A DNA stretch of 64,000 bases from Amyelois transitella (lineage: Eukaryota; Arthropoda; Insecta; Lepidoptera; Pyralidae), in NCBI RefSeq assembly GCF_032362555.1, contig NC_083536.1, forward strand, positions 310,001-374,000. The letters run 5' to 3'. Of this stretch, positions 18,432 through 30,666 are shown piece by piece. Under the pieces are notes generated by a model. It ran no database searches. It had not been told where the DNA came from and saw only the letters and a program-made list of their open reading frames with translations. Within the stretch, counting starts at the first letter, position 1. Each line of letters begins with the position of its first letter. A program made the position numbers and the translations under genes.

Positions 18432-18925
18432 TTTTTTTTTGGCGGCTGGCAACCCCGGAGCGTAATTGTCATATTCATTGCTCCGTATTTAAAATTTGTA
18501 AATTTAATTAAAATACACTAAAAATAAGTTAAAAATAAAATAAATTCATTGAATGCACATAGTGTAATTGTAATATTTAATTTTTAAGGTCAAATTCGGT
18601 GTATCTTGTGAAAAGATAGTGTTCAAAGTTGACGTTCTGTGGGTAACTGTTGCCGGTTTTATTTTACAACTTTTACAAGGTAAGAACTGTACAATAGTTA
18701 CTTTTCCTCACGAATTTATATCAATCACCGCGTCCTTGTGCACTGTTTTGCGTAATTTTTATTAAATATCTTACGAAATCACTTATTTCCTATACCGAAT
18801 TTGACGTTTGTTTACTTTTGAATTAGGTTAGGTTTTAGTACGGTAGTCGGTTTTGCTGGTATTATTTTACATACATCAAACTCTCATTGTCTTCCTTATA
18901 CTTATAACATCTTATTTTGTAAAAT

Positions 18926-20527
18926 ATGTCGTCCTCAACCCGTGCTGTGACCGCTCGTCAGCTGGAAATGCAACTGAAGGAAGCCTTAGTTCAACTCAAG
19001 GCTGAGAAAAAGGACAATGAGCAATTATTACTGGAAAGGGAAGACAATGAACGTGAATATGAATTGATGCGCAATAAAAATCTAAAGCTCGAACAACATC
19101 TTGCTGAGAGTCTTAATAATTGTGATGACTTAACCGGGCAGCTTAACCGACTTAATTTAGTGGTAGATTCTTTCCGCCAATGCAGTGATACGTATGAGCA
19201 GACACTCAGACGTGTTACTGAATTAGAAAGGGAGCTGAGTGAGGCATATGAGCTGATAAATAGACACGAGCAAGATGCCCAGTCGCATCAGTCAAAGGAG
19301 GTGTCCAGCCTCTTTGATGAGCTCATTGAAAGTAGACTTATGTCACCCTCAGTTGATTCCTCAATTATTGATCTCACTAGTGACACTTCTTATGATAATA
19401 TGTATAAAAACAAACCAAAACTTGATATGAGCCATAATAAATTAAAAAAATACCTAAAACTCTCTAAAAAAATTAGGAAATGTAAATATCAATTAAAAAA
19501 TAATAACATAAGGAAATCATGCTTAATAAAAAGCAGTTCATTGAACTGTAGGTTACAAAGGGAAATCAGCTCTTGCAATCAAAAAATGGTTGAAAATCAA
19601 GAGGCATATGAGGTTGATAGGATCAGATTGGAGACTCATGTCATAAAATTACAGGATGACTATTCTAAACTGTTTAATAAATATGATAAACAAAGACAGC
19701 AAAATACTGAGCATCTGTTGGCTGTAGAAAAGTTGATTCATGACAGTACATTTAACCAGGAGACTCTTGAATTCTTATCAAAAGAATGTACCTGCGGGCA
19801 ATTCAACAAGCCCGATATCAATGATTCTACCTTGCTTTCACCCACTCCCAGTGCCGGTAATTTGCTTGATACTTATTCCAACTCTGCACCCTGTAAACCT
19901 CATTATAATTATAATACAGTGCTATTTTCAGACGGTATTGGTAGCAATATGGGTAAATATTTTTGTGATACCCTAAATCAGTCTTTTATAAATTACTGCA
20001 TGCCAAATGCATCTTTTACCCAAATTATTGAGAGAATTAATAATGTAAATTTAAATAATAAATCCAACATAGTAATATTAATTGGTGATAGTTTTAAAAT
20101 TGGCAGGAAAGATATAATTAACTGTTTTGAATCTTTGAATAAATTAAAAGTTAACCAAATAATTTTATGTGCTTTTCCATATATGAGTTGCCAGTCTCCA
20201 AAACTTAATAAAAACATTCACCTACTCAATAATTTTATGCATTCGTTGACATGTCGTCACAGTGACAAATTTGTGTTTTTTGACACAAACAATTTCATAG
20301 GTGATTGTTTTAAGACCAATGATAGAATATTTCTATCCAGATACCATAAGAACAAAATTGCTACATTGGTAGCTAGTAATATTAATGTTTGGACGAGTTT
20401 ACATTGTAAGCGAAATATTAATTATAAGTTGACTACAGAATTGCCAACTCTGTGTGATGGTAACTCTGTTGACTTGACAGTTAATTTAAACTGCACACTC
20501 AGACAACGGGAAACCCTCGAGGGTTAA
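18926..20527 (+). CDS. LINE-2 ORF1: coiled coil plus SGNH/esterase-like region
   Basis: 533 residues. Residues about 8-115 are continuous heptad-rich helix (KEALVQLKAEKKDNEQLLLE and on) with a second coiled-coil stretch at about 210-275, expected to multimerise an RNA-binding protein. Around residue 388 is VILIGDSFKIG, which resembles block I (GDS) of SGNH esterases found in some CR1/Jockey-type ORF1 proteins; I cannot assign the remaining catalytic residues securely. The ORF is open and overlaps the start of the ORF2 frame by a few bases. Confidence 0.75.
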   Translation: MSSSTRAVTARQLEMQLKEALVQLKAEKKDNEQLLLEREDNEREYELMRNKNLKLEQHLAESLNNCDDLTGQLNRLNLVVDSFRQCSDTYEQTLRRVTELERELSEAYELINRHEQDAQSHQSKEVSSLFDELIESRLMSPSVDSSIIDLTSDTSYDNMYKNKPKLDMSHNKLKKYLKLSKKIRKCKYQLKNNNIRKSCLIKSSSLNCRLQREISSCNQKMVENQEAYEVDRIRLETHVIKLQDDYSKLFNKYDKQRQQNTEHLLAVEKLIHDSTFNQETLEFLSKECTCGQFNKPDINDSTLLSPTPSAGNLLDTYSNSAPCKPHYNYNTVLFSDGIGSNMGKYFCDTLNQSFINYCMPNASFTQIIERINNVNLNNKSNIVILIGDSFKIGRKDIINCFESLNKLKVNQIILCAFPYMSCQSPKLNKNIHLLNNFMHSLTCRHSDKFVFFDTNNFIGDCFKTNDRIFLSRYHKNKIATLVASNINVWTSLHCKRNINYKLTTELPTLCDGNSVDLTVNLNCTLRQRETLEG

Positions 20528-23376
20528 GAATTATCCATCAAAATATACAAGGTCTTCCCGGCAAAGAATTAGAAGTACAACTAGTTTTAGAAGAATTAAA
20601 TGTGGACATTTTATGTTTGACTGAGCATTGGCTCATGGAGGGGGAGATGATGTTCAGCCTAAACAATTATAATATTGTGAGCTGCTTAAACAGAAAGTCT
20701 GCAATTAGAGGTGGGTCTATGATATTTATCAAATGCGGTCTTCGCTGTAAAGAGCGAACAGACATAACCAGACTTTCGGTTGAGCGGTGTGCCGAAGTGA
20801 CCTGTGCCGAGCTAGATCATCATATAATTGTTTGTGTGTACAGTCCCCCAAACAGTGAATTTAAACAATTTTTAAAAATAATGGATCAAGTGTGACATGT
20901 TACCTCAAAATGTAATAAAAAATTAATTATTTGTGGTGATTTTAACATTGACATTTTAGTTAAATCAACTGCTAGTATACAATTTATTAATTTGTTTAAA
21001 TCTTATAATTTAGAGTATGTTTTTTTCGAACCAACCCGAATAACATCTACATCTGCCAAGTGTCTGGATAATTTTTTTTGCAATAATCTTTATATACGGA
21101 AATCAATTATTCACAAATTGCCCTCGGATCACACCGGTCAATATGTTACCTTTGAGAAAGAGTCCTTAAACAATTTAAATAATGATAAAATTATGTGTAG
21201 ACCTCTTTCTTCCAAAAACATAAGAAAATTTAAAATAAACATTGCAAATCAATTAAATACTTTAACATATTCTGGAAATAATCCTAATGAACATTATAAC
21301 AATTTATTTAATATGATTTCTGCTGAATACTCAAAAAGGTTCAAGCAGAAACAAGTCAATATTCGTAATAGATTACAGTTCAGTGAATGGGCTACATTAG
21401 GTATTCACAAGAGTAGGAATAAGTTATCTGACTTGTATGCCCAGAAACAATACAATTTTGACCCCAGTTTTGTAGAATATGTCAAACATTATTCAAAATT
21501 ATTTAAAAAAATTTGCAGGCAAGCCAAGTCTTTTCACATAAGTAGTAAAATAAACAACGCACCAAATAAAATTAAAGAAACATGGAACATTATTAATAAA
21601 GAATCTGGCAAAATCAAAGATAGAGACAGTATTAAACAAATTTCATCCGGTAACAAAAGTATTTCTAAAACTCAGGACATAGTAAATGCTTTTGATAATT
21701 TCTTTGCAAAAATCCCTGTGGAGCTAACTTCTGACGTTGACTCTTGTCCATTGCGCGCTGAAACCCTACTTAATAATAACACAACTCCCATCAAATCTGT
21801 CTTTAAATTTAAATATGTTAACTCTGATAATATATTAAAGGCGTTCAAACAACTTAATTTGAAAAAGTCTGAAGACCATTGGGGTATGTCTGTTAGTATC
21901 ATAAGTCAAATCATAGATATTATTGCATCTGATCTAGCTTTTATATTTAATGAATGTATTGATGAGGGTATTTTTCCAAATTTAATGAAATGTAGCAAAT
22001 TAATACCTCTATTCAAAAAAGGGGAGAAAACAGTCCTTGGCAATTATAGACCTATTTCTATATTGCCAGTTTTGAGCAAGGTGTTTGAGAAGATGATGCT
22101 TAATCAAATGCAACAATATTTTAAAATCAATAACATTTTCCATTCCCAACAATATGGGTTCACTGCCGGGAAGTCCACCACTGATGCGGGAGTAGCACTT
22201 GTTACTCAAATCTATGACGCGTGGGAGAGTTCACAGGATTCAGTTGGAGTCTTTTGCGATCTCTCTAAAGCATTTGATTGCGTAGATCATCAGACACTTT
22301 TGCGTAAACTTCGTCAATATGGGTTTGACCACAAATCAACTAAATTAATGGCATCCTATTTGACTGATAGGCTTCAAACTGTAGATATTAATGGAGTAAA
22401 GTCAAGCGGATCAAGCGTCTCAATGGGTGTTCCTCAGGGCTCAATTTTAGGACCATTCCTCTTCTTGGTATATGTCAATGACCTGCCTTTTATGGTGGAA
22501 AAACAGGCGGGTATAGTGCTGTTTGCCGATGACACTTCTTTAATATTTAAATTAGACCGCCATAGCGAAAATGTAAGTTCGGTTAATAATATACTGTCGG
22601 CCATATCTATCTGGTTCTCAACCAACAATCTTCTTTTAAATGCTAATAAGACCCAATGCATTAAATTTACCCTTCCAAACGTAAGGCAGGCCAATACTGA
22701 CATAACACTGGAAGGCCAGAAATTAGAATTTGTTGAAAATACAAAGTTTTTAGGAATTATAATTGATGCAAAGCTACAGTGGGGTGCTCATATTTCTAAA
22801 CTATCCAATAGACTTAGCTCTGCCGCTTATGCTGTTAGGAGGATCCGACAATTGACAGATGTAGCTACAGCTAGGCTTGTTTATTTCAGCTATTTTCATA
22901 GCTTGTTATCTTATGGTTTACTTTTATGGGGTAGCGCGGCTGATATACAAACTATTTTTATAATTCAGAAAAGGGCCGTTCGCGCAATTTACGGCTTAGG
23001 ACCAAGAGACTCGTTAAGACAACTCTTTAAGAAAATAAACATACCTACAGTAGCGTCCCAGTACATTTTTGATCTTATAATGTATGTTAGGAAAAATACC
23101 TCTTTTTTTCAAAAAGTTAGTGCCACAACTGATAGAAATTTACGTAATAAACATAAATTAGTCATGCCGTTTCATAGGCTTAGCAAAGTCAGTAAATCAT
23201 TTATGGGGAACTGTATACGATTTTATAATAGGTTGACGGAGTCTGTTCTTGATATGCCCAACCGAAAATTCAAAGAGTATGTAAAGAAAGTACTTTGTGA
23301 GAAGGCTTATTATAGGACTGATGATTACCTTAATGATAAAAACATCTGGCTCGAGCTTGGCACAGGAACCTCGTAA
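20524..23376 (+). pseudogene. LINE-2 ORF2: endonuclease-reverse transcriptase with one stop
   Basis: The endonuclease opens at about 20,524 with IIHQNIQGL and ILCLTEHWL (catalytic Glu), has IICGDFNIDI at about 20,925 and LPSDHTGQYV at about 21,120. The RT has NYRPISILPVLSK, VFCDLSKAFDCVD (motif A), GVPQGSILGPFLFLVYVND (motif B) and VLFADDTSLI (motif C). The only visible break is an in-frame TGA at 20,893-20,895 inside the endonuclease. The C-terminal domain up to 23,376 is complete. Jockey/CR1-type organisation. Confidence 0.88.
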
Positions 23377-23451
23377 TTAATTGTAGTTTAATTTGAACTT
23401 AAATCAAAATTTCAGTACACTCTGTACATAAATCTTTTTAAAATTGGCAAT

Positions 23452-23515
23452 CCATATATATATATTTATATATTTATATAATATATTTATTTATATATAT
23501 ATATATATATATTTT
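23452..23515. repeat. (TA)n-rich microsatellite
   Basis: Alternating TATATA tract in the LINE-2 3' UTR; the rest of 23,377-23,820 is non-coding 3' UTR and tail. Confidence 0.85.
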
Positions 23516-23820
23516 TCTTTTTTCAATATTAAATCTCATAAATATATAAATCTCCCGTGAACAATGTATTCTCCCGTCCACATTCTATTCTAAGTATAAT
23601 TTAATATTGTGAAGTTGACGTTGTTGAAGAAAATGCTGCAGTGCAGTTTGTTACCGCTTCTTCTGCACTGACGCCTTGGAAGCGGCAGTAAACTTAGTTT
23701 TTAAGTAATGTATTTGACGTCAACCAAGTTGTTAAACCATACGACAATTATTAAGCGATATAATAATATCCTATAATAATGAATAAAAAATTTTGAATTT
23801 TGAATTTTTTTGAATTTTGG

Positions 23821-24069
23821 AGCTTTTATGGCATTATAGACATAAACCTACAAATCTAAATAAAATGACATTTCAAAATTATACAAAAATATTGAAAAAA
23901 ATTATGAATCTTACAAAGAAAGCCCAAAATATAAACAAAATTAACATATCAACAAACAAGACAAAAGCAGTGTGGGAAATAATTAACCAGCATAAACAAA
24001 ATTTGCCTAAAAATGCCATTCAGTCAATAAAGCAAGGTCAAAGTGTTATAAAAGACCCTAAAAGCATCT
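23821..24069 (+). pseudogene. LINE J1 segment b: ORF2 linker
   Basis: Linker between endonuclease and RT (LLWHYRHKPT, KAVWEIINQHKQN). The reading continues at 49,136 after removal of gypsy-1, with ATCT duplicated at 24,066-24,069 and 49,136-49,139. Confidence 0.85.
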
Positions 24070-24361
24070 AATTAAGCGGGTTATAGCCGCAGTTTTCAAA
24101 AAAAAACCAAAATCTTTTAAACTATTTAATAATGAACTAAAGAATTACATATATTAATTTAAATATTACTACAATGTTAAAATATATCAATACAAGTGAG
24201 ACCGAACCGATGTGAGGATACGGAATGAGTTCTCTGAAGTTGCCGGGCGGTCGGACGATGGACGTTGCGCAACCCGTTCCCATGCAGCGACAACGGTGGC
24301 CGGAGTACTCGGAACCGCGGGTGCTGCGTCATGACTTCACATAGCTGAAGTGTTCGTGACA
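24070..24361 (-). repeat. gypsy-1 3' LTR
   Basis: 292 bp; on the minus strand begins TGTCACGAACAC and ends CGCTTAATT. Looks identical to 48,844-49,135. Confidence 0.95.
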
Positions 24362-25311
24362 TCTCCCCCCGTAGAACAGCGACTATTGAAGACTTTGGTC
24401 AAGAAAGGAGCTGGATGTTGAGCAGGATCTATTCTGGTGCTATTTATAGTAGCATTCATTTCATGCATTTCATTTTGTCCCAATGCGATAGTGTTAGCAG
24501 TCATTGCAATTCGATTGGCACGGTACTTGCGATATATTAGGACAATAATTAGTGCAGTTGCACCGAGTAACACAGTGTAGATTGGTATCGTAGTATGGTA
24601 TAACCCATTGTCATTGGTGCTGTTTATAGATATAGGTGGTTGCATAGAGATCTTCGTGCTGACAGCGTGTAGCTCATTGAGATTGATAGAATTCAGCTTG
24701 AATGCAGGTGATGGTTGTAGGCTTGGCAAATCTTCAGGAATGTCGATAATTTTTAGTGCTTGTCCTTTCAGGTGATCATCCGTATTCGTGATAATAAAAT
24801 CAGTGGTTGCTAGATAACAGCTGTGCGGGACGACAGCTAGGTAGCTGCCTTGTAATTCCTTATATAGGTCTTGTCCACAAGATAGATGAACTTTAACAGG
24901 GCGTGGAAAGCTAATAGCGTAGTGTCTGTTGTCTAATTCTTCGAATGCTGGTCTTTGAAGCGTGATCATAGTTGGTTTGCAGGTCTCTGATTTCTTCTGA
25001 GTAGTTATGAGTTGCTGGATGCAATCCGGGGATGATTGACTTTGCATGTTGTAGTCTTGTTCACAAAGATACCACTTATGGGTCTTCGGACATTCTGTCC
25101 CTATGTACCTGAAGTCTTTCTCATATATTGCTAAGAAACGGGAAGGTGGAACTAGGATTTCAGAGTGATTATTTGGGATAATAGACAATTTATATAAATC
25201 ATACGTTTCAGAAAGGACAATAGGAAATTTATAGACTATAATAATTTCATTTTGTAAGTAGTAGGATCCGACTTTAATAATGTTATAATATTCTCTCGAA
25301 TCTATGTCCAT
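24337..25311 (-). pseudogene. gypsy-1 env, C-terminal (ectodomain and anchor) part
   Basis: 324 residues of an insect errantivirus envelope protein. The ectodomain has many Cys (ECPKTHKWYLCEQ, CGQDLYKELQG). A single transmembrane segment lies near residues 247-266 (YTVLLGATALIIVLIYRKY), followed by a short cytoplasmic tail that runs into the LTR. It is separated from the N-terminal part by a break at about 25,312-25,360, so no continuous Env is made. Errantivirus envelopes belong to the baculovirus F-like fusion protein group. Confidence 0.75.
24362..24372 (-). promoter_or_regulatory. gypsy-1 polypurine tract
   Basis: Minus strand CGGGGGGAGA directly before TGTCACG of the 3' LTR; primer for plus-strand DNA synthesis. 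Confidence 0.85.
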
Positions 25312-25354
25312 AATTCTACTAGATCCATATAAATTCCGTAATTTATCTATTAGT

Positions 25355-26110
25355 TCATGTTAGACTTAAAATAGAGTGGTGCATGGTGCGGGCTCTTATA
25401 AAAGCTAAAACGTTTTGCAACTTAACTAGCTCTTGTGCAATATAATCAACGTTATCTCCTAAAATAAGAAACATTTGTGCTAGATGTGCATATTTAACTA
25501 AATCGTTATCCCTAGTGGCAATCGATTGACTAATCTTAGAAAAAAGTTCTTCTATCCTATTCTGATTACTTGTTATACTTTCTATTATTTTACCATAACG
25601 GGCCATCCAGTCCTTAGTAAGGCTGACATGACTATTGTATTCCATAGCAATTTTATTCTCATTGTCTTCTAGAACTTTAATAGCTTTGTTATATCGTAAA
25701 GCATCAGTATAATCTAAGTTACCGGTGATGCTTTTCACCACAGATCCAAGCCCATCAATTAGTCCTCTTTTTACACGGTTAGTTTCAAATGTTTCTAACT
25801 GATCAGAGACACTTTGAAGCTTATTTTTTAAGTAAATGACATGAGGCTCAAATAATGATAGGGTTTTGTTATTTAGTTCAGGACTCATACTAGTTATCTG
25901 ACTCTTTACTGAATTTACTTTTTCTTGTAATTCTAGAAGATTTATGCTCTGAATAAAAGAATGATGATGAGATGTTAGCTTAGTGGGACCCAACTTGAAG
26001 GGCAGTATACCGGGGCTACCTCCAAGGTTTTCAAGTTTTATCTCCTGTGTGAGGGCTGTGCGAAGAAGAAGCACCTGAAGCATCAGGAGGATCCTGCAAC
26101 AAATTTGCAC
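25355..26110 (-). pseudogene. gypsy-1 env, N-terminal part with furin-type site
   Basis: 251 residues starting with a hydrophobic signal-like segment (about 6-20), helical region, a furin-type cleavage site RVKR near residue 116 and the following hydrophobic Gly-rich stretch GLIDGLGSVV, the position of the fusion peptide in F-like envelopes. Then long helices to a stop at 25,355. It overlaps the end of pol in another frame by 80 bp, consistent with env being expressed from a spliced RNA in this group. Disrupted downstream, hence not functional as it stands. Confidence 0.75.
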
Positions 26111-27842
26111 TCCTTGGTACTCTTTTTAATCTAGATTTAGCAACGGGACCACTTTTCTTACGGGTGTATATATGAATAGGAAGATTAGTCATGACTTTGT
26201 CAAGTGTATAGCGTGGGGCCAGTTTTTGTCTAGACGCCATCGGATTTTTCACAAAAATCTGCTGGTCTGGGGAATAATTGACTTCTGCTTCACGGGATTT
26301 ATTATGCCTATTAGTTATCTCTGCGCGAGATGAGACACCAGCTTCATGAATTAAATCATAGACTATCTTCATTCTATTCTTATGATTGGTAATGTATTGT
26401 TGTAACAAATGAGCAGATAGATCGATGTTAATAGGGTCTCGAGGGTCAAAGTGCCCAGTGATTAACTCTATTGGTTTACATTTAGTAAAACTATGTATAC
26501 TATGGTTGTAACCTAGAAGGGCGTATGGCATTAAATTAATAGTAGATTCATTCTTATGCTGGATTTTTAAAATACGGAGATGTTCAAGGATTGTTGAGTG
26601 GAACCTTTCCACTATACCATTTTCATTTGGAGTATGGGGTGCTATCCTATGATGCTGAATTTTATGAAGTTTTACAAATTCTGAAAGTAACTGATTTGTG
26701 AATTCCGGCCCATTATCAGAAACTAGTGTTATAGGTATACCATGGTGAGTAGAAAACTTTAGTAATGCTTGAACTACGCTTACCGCAGTACCATCTCTCA
26801 AGTAATAGACCTGAGCATATTTGGAAAAGGCGTCTATTATCGTCATAAATTTTTCATTTTGTATAGATAAAAGATCTACGTGAACTAATTCAAAAGGTTT
26901 GCTAGCAGGTGGGACTACACAGAATTTTTGTTGTACTGGATTTCGATCGTACTTAGCTTGCCCACATATTGTGCAATCATTAATAAATTTAGTTATGTGT
27001 TCGCGCATTTTTGGCCAATAGTACTTGTGAGATAGTGCTAAAAAGCATTCGTTTATACCGCGATGGTTCGTCTTTCCATCATGGTATTTACTGATAATTT
27101 CTTGTTGCTTAAGGTATTCTCTAACATTCTCTATTTCTCTTTTAGCTAAGACAAGGTTCATAGCTGAATTTTTGAAGGTATTTTGTATTATAGGTATTAT
27201 AGAATACATAGCTGTAGGTGGATGAATTAATAGGCCAGTTTTAATTTTAGGGTGAACGTATTCACGTATAGCGTTTATGACGTCTTCCTGAAGGTTGGAC
27301 TCTGAAATTTGTATAGAAAATCTAGAATGCGTATCAAATGGTTTGGTAGCGACTGTTTTAGCTTTAATATCGTTAACCACAGTAAGAACCATTTGTCTAG
27401 TGAATTTATTTAAGGGGTCATCTGTGATCGGGACTTCCAAGATGGGAGCTTCTGCATCTGTATGAGCTATGAGAGTTTCAGAACCAGCAATTTCCGGTAC
27501 TGTTACTGTATCAGGTCCATCGAGAGGGTCTTGTTCCGATGGGTTAACAGCTATTGAGCTAGCGATCTCATTATTAATCTCAACGCGAGATAATGCATCT
27601 GCGTTAGTGTTGCGTGTTCCTGGTTTATATGCAACTGTGAAATCGTATTCACTCAATTTTAAACGCCATCTTGTAAGTCTCGAGTTGGGCTCTTTTAGAT
27701 TCATTACCCATTGTAAAGGCTTATGATCAGTTAAAATTTTAAATTTTCGTCCAAATAGATAAGGTCTAAAATACTTAGTTGCCCAAACTATAGCCAATAG
27801 TTCTTTTTCTATAGTACTGTAATTTAGCTCACTTGAGTTCAA
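26031..27842 (-). CDS. gypsy-1 pol, RNase H (part) and integrase
   Basis: 603 residues. N-terminal RNase H remainder: TIEKELLAIVWATKYFRPYL (Glu), LTDHKPLQW (Asp). Integrase from about residue 270: HHCC-type region with CTICGQAKYDR, core VHVDLLSIQ, VSDNGPEFTNQ and NENGIVERFHSTI (D,D,E), then a C-terminal domain. The segment before it, joining to the RT ORF, has lost sequence (27,843-27,905), including the first RNase H Asp. Otherwise no stop. Confidence 0.88.
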   Translation of the reverse strand: MNSSELNYSTIEKELLAIVWATKYFRPYLFGRKFKILTDHKPLQWVMNLKEPNSRLTRWRLKLSEYDFTVAYKPGTRNTNADALSRVEINNEIASSIAVNPSEQDPLDGPDTVTVPEIAGSETLIAHTDAEAPILEVPITDDPLNKFTRQMVLTVVNDIKAKTVATKPFDTHSRFSIQISESNLQEDVINAIREYVHPKIKTGLLIHPPTAMYSIIPIIQNTFKNSAMNLVLAKREIENVREYLKQQEIISKYHDGKTNHRGINECFLALSHKYYWPKMREHITKFINDCTICGQAKYDRNPVQQKFCVVPPASKPFELVHVDLLSIQNEKFMTIIDAFSKYAQVYYLRDGTAVSVVQALLKFSTHHGIPITLVSDNGPEFTNQLLSEFVKLHKIQHHRIAPHTPNENGIVERFHSTILEHLRILKIQHKNESTINLMPYALLGYNHSIHSFTKCKPIELITGHFDPRDPINIDLSAHLLQQYITNHKNRMKIVYDLIHEAGVSSRAEITNRHNKSREAEVNYSPDQQIFVKNPMASRQKLAPRYTLDKVMTNLPIHIYTRKKSGPVAKSRLKRVPRSANLLQDPPDASGASSSHSPHTGDKT

Positions 27843-27904
27843 TGTGCGTGAAGCATATGAAATTGGTTTATCGGACCCTATTGGGCCTTGTGATAGAATC
27901 GCGC

Positions 27905-29519
27905 CTATTGCGACATTAGCAAGAATTCCTTATTAAAATCGGGGTACTGAAGAATGGGGTCATTTGTTAAAAGGGTTTTACACTGTTCAAAACAACGTGT
28001 ATAATTTTGATCTAAAGTAATTTTGCTACCTTTTTTTAGGCACTGAGTTAGGGGCTTTGTGACACGAGCAAAATCAGGGATGAATTTCCTATAATACCCT
28101 AGTAAACCGAGAAAACGCTTGATTTCGGTAGTAGTCTTAGGCAAGGGATATTTAGTTATGGCTTCAATTTTACTAGGATTAGGTTTCACACCATCTGCGC
28201 TAATTACATGACCAAAAAACTCAGTCTCTAACTTCAAAAATTCGGACTTGTCAAGCTGAATCTTGAAATTAGAGTCTCGTAGTTTTTTGAATACTTTTTC
28301 TAGATTTACCATGTGCTCCTGAAGGGATGTACTATACACTATTATATCATCTAAATAAACTAGGCACACATCGTTTTGAAGATCCCTGAGCACATTATCC
28401 ATCACCCTTTGAAAGGTTGATGGCGAATTTTTCAATCCCATGGGCATCCTCAAGAATTCGTAATGCCCATTTTCAACGTTAAATGCAGTTTTATGGATAT
28501 CCTGAGCGTTCATTTCAACTTGATAGAAACCACTAGCCAAATCTAAGGTAGTAAAATATTGGCACTTGCCTAGCTTATCCAATACATCGGTTATATTTGG
28601 GATAGGGTACTTGTCATCAATTGTTTTCTCGTTAACTTTCCTGAAATCTACTACTAATCGCCATTTGGTCTTGCCTGAAGCATCGACCTTTTTGGGAACA
28701 ACCCAAATGGGTGAGCTCCAAGCGGACTCAGATGGACGTATGATATTCTGCTCTAACATTTTAGTTATCTGATCTTTAACTTCTTGTCTATGCACAAAGG
28801 GATATCTATAACTCTTAGTATATACAGGAGCCTCATCCGTGGTTTTAATGCTGTGTTTTATCTTATTAGTGAACGTTAAAGGTTCACCTTCTAGGTAGAA
28901 TACATCGGCATAACGCTCACATAACGCTCTTAAATTAGCTAGTTCTTCAGGATTTAAATGTTCAGTACGGAGTTTAGGTAAAACTAGTTCGGCGCGTTTA
29001 GCTATTTCAGTATAATCGTTACTAGTAAACTCAACATTAAATAATTCTATTGACACGGGACGATCCATAGAGAAAATGACGTCATTACCTGTTGGATTAG
29101 TGACCTCAACCCAACCACGACTGTCTTTTACTTCAGTTAAGCAATCCGATATTAAACAGTTACACATAGTTTGGTTAGACACTAATACATCACCATCTTT
29201 GGCGTTAATTGGTACTCTTACTAATTTTGAAGACTGAGCCGGGATTATATCCTCATAAAGATTAACATTACGCGAATCATATAATTTTATAGGTATATTA
29301 GCATTCTTAGTAGATAATATATTGTTCTTTAAATCTATATTAGACTCCCAACTATTAAGTAAATCTAGTCCTATAAGGCCGTCAAAGAATTGATGGAAGT
29401 CGTAAACAAATAGGGTAATGTTATCTTGTTCATTAAATTCCGAAAAACACGGTAATGTAATGGAATAGTTATTTTTACTAGTCGCATGAATACTGGTCAC
29501 TTCGAAAGGTTCATAGTTT
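27905..29519 (-). pseudogene. gypsy-1 pol, protease end and reverse transcriptase
   Basis: About 531 residues: end of the protease/linker (IGLDLLNSW near residue 38), then RT with SPIWVVPKK, TLDLASGFYQV (motif A), MPMGLKNSPSTFQ (motif B) and VYLDDIIVYS (motif C YLDD), then FLGLLGYYRKF (connection). The frame ends prematurely at 27,905 where a small deletion and frameshift remove the start of RNase H. The upstream end is cut by LINE-3 at 29,524; the protease active site is on the other side, near 47.1 kb. Confidence 0.88.
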
Positions 29520-29524
29520 AATGG

Positions 29525-30037
29525 CCGCTAGGTGGCGTAACATCAACACAGTGCTCCGTAGAATTTTTAATTTTTAAAATACTTAATGTTATTGAACTAG
29601 CCAAGTGACAATATAAATTTGATTCTTAAACTGCAATAGCCAAGTGTGAGTGTTTGTGACACAAAATACCATTGGATTATGGAAATAACGGGACTTTCAG
29701 ATAAGTTACTATAACGTCAGGGAATGAACACTTTACATTAACATTTTTGTGTATATATTAGCAGTGACTTATACTTGAACTGGATACACACTATCAATAA
29801 ACTTTAGAGCAGTGAAACATACATTAATTTTAAATTTTCAATATTAACGTATTATTTACTATAGCGGCGCCATTAACTTTTCGCTACTCCACGGCAGAGG
29901 GCGCTGATCGTGAAGATAAATTTACCGCCATCTACATTGTATTGTGAGAACTAAGATATAAGTGGTATAGGGCAGATATTTGCAGTCTCAGTCATTCACT
30001 CACAGAGGGCGACACTGGTATAAAGTAAATCCATAAA
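29525..30037 (+). promoter_or_regulatory. LINE-3 5' leader
   Basis: 513 nt without an ORF, from CCGCTAGGTGGCGTAAC to the ORF1 ATG. An internal LINE promoter is expected here; no specific motif can be named. Confidence 0.5.
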
Positions 30038-30345
30038 ATGAAACCGTCATCGTTAAAGTCCACCATGGCTGAAAACTGTGCTGCCTGTTCAAATTCATTG
30101 TCGAAGAAGGAATATCTGCGCTGTGTACTTTGTAAATCGGCATATGATATAATTTGTTTAAATATAAGCGTTCAACGTTACCGCTCATTTTATTCTGCGG
30201 ATTCAGAGAAAAAGAAGACCTGGAGGTGTCCTGAATGTGTAAATAAAATACCAAAACAAGGAAACCTTACTACTCCTGGGGGCTTAGACAAAGTAACATT
30301 TTGAAAACGATGACGAAGTTCGGCAATAAAAAAATGTATGGGATG
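30038..30345 (+). pseudogene. LINE-3 ORF1 N-terminus with PHD-like zinc finger
   Basis: Begins MKPSSLKSTMAENCAACSNS and shows paired Cys in a PHD-like order: CAAC, CVLC, later WRCPEC, then KQGNLTTPGG. This zinc finger followed by a coiled coil and an FP25K-like domain is the common ORF1 layout in this LINE group. The frame closes at 30,302-30,304 (TGA) and shifted frames carry on to the Harbinger boundary at about 30,362, so there are at least two frame breaks. Confidence 0.75.
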
Positions 30346-30666
30346 ACATAAGCCTTCGCTAAATCACGTGATCGATCGAGATCGATAACAAAATTGGTAG
30401 ACAATGTTTACATTCATGTCGAAAACGAAACGAAATCGTCAATTAGCGAATTGTTTATTCGCCTATTTCAATACAAATGCGTAGCCAAGCGGCACTTTTG
30501 ACGTTCGCTTTCTCTTCGGGAGCGATCGTTCGATTCGACATGTGTTCGCCATAATAACGAAAGCTTGGGGGCTGACGATATCGCTACAAAATGGCCGAAA
30601 ATTACAGTCAGCTGTGATTTGTGTACAAGGGCTACGTTGCGTTAATACAGTTTTATTTATATAAAA

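Larger units (their letters stand above)
18432..23820 (+). mobile_element. LINE-2: two-ORF non-LTR retrotransposon
   Basis: 5' leader of about 490 nt beginning near TTTTGGCGGCTGGCAACC, ORF1, ORF2, an AT-rich 3' UTR with a TA microsatellite and a tail of short TTTTGAA repeats. It is inserted in J1: J1 reading stops at about 18,431 and resumes at about 23,820 (ELLWHYRHKP). The exact target duplication is unclear. Confidence 0.85.

Noticed and set aside
24337-26110. env of gypsy-1 as a domesticated host gene
   Set aside because: It is broken, runs into the LTR and sits in a complete retroelement with identical LTRs.
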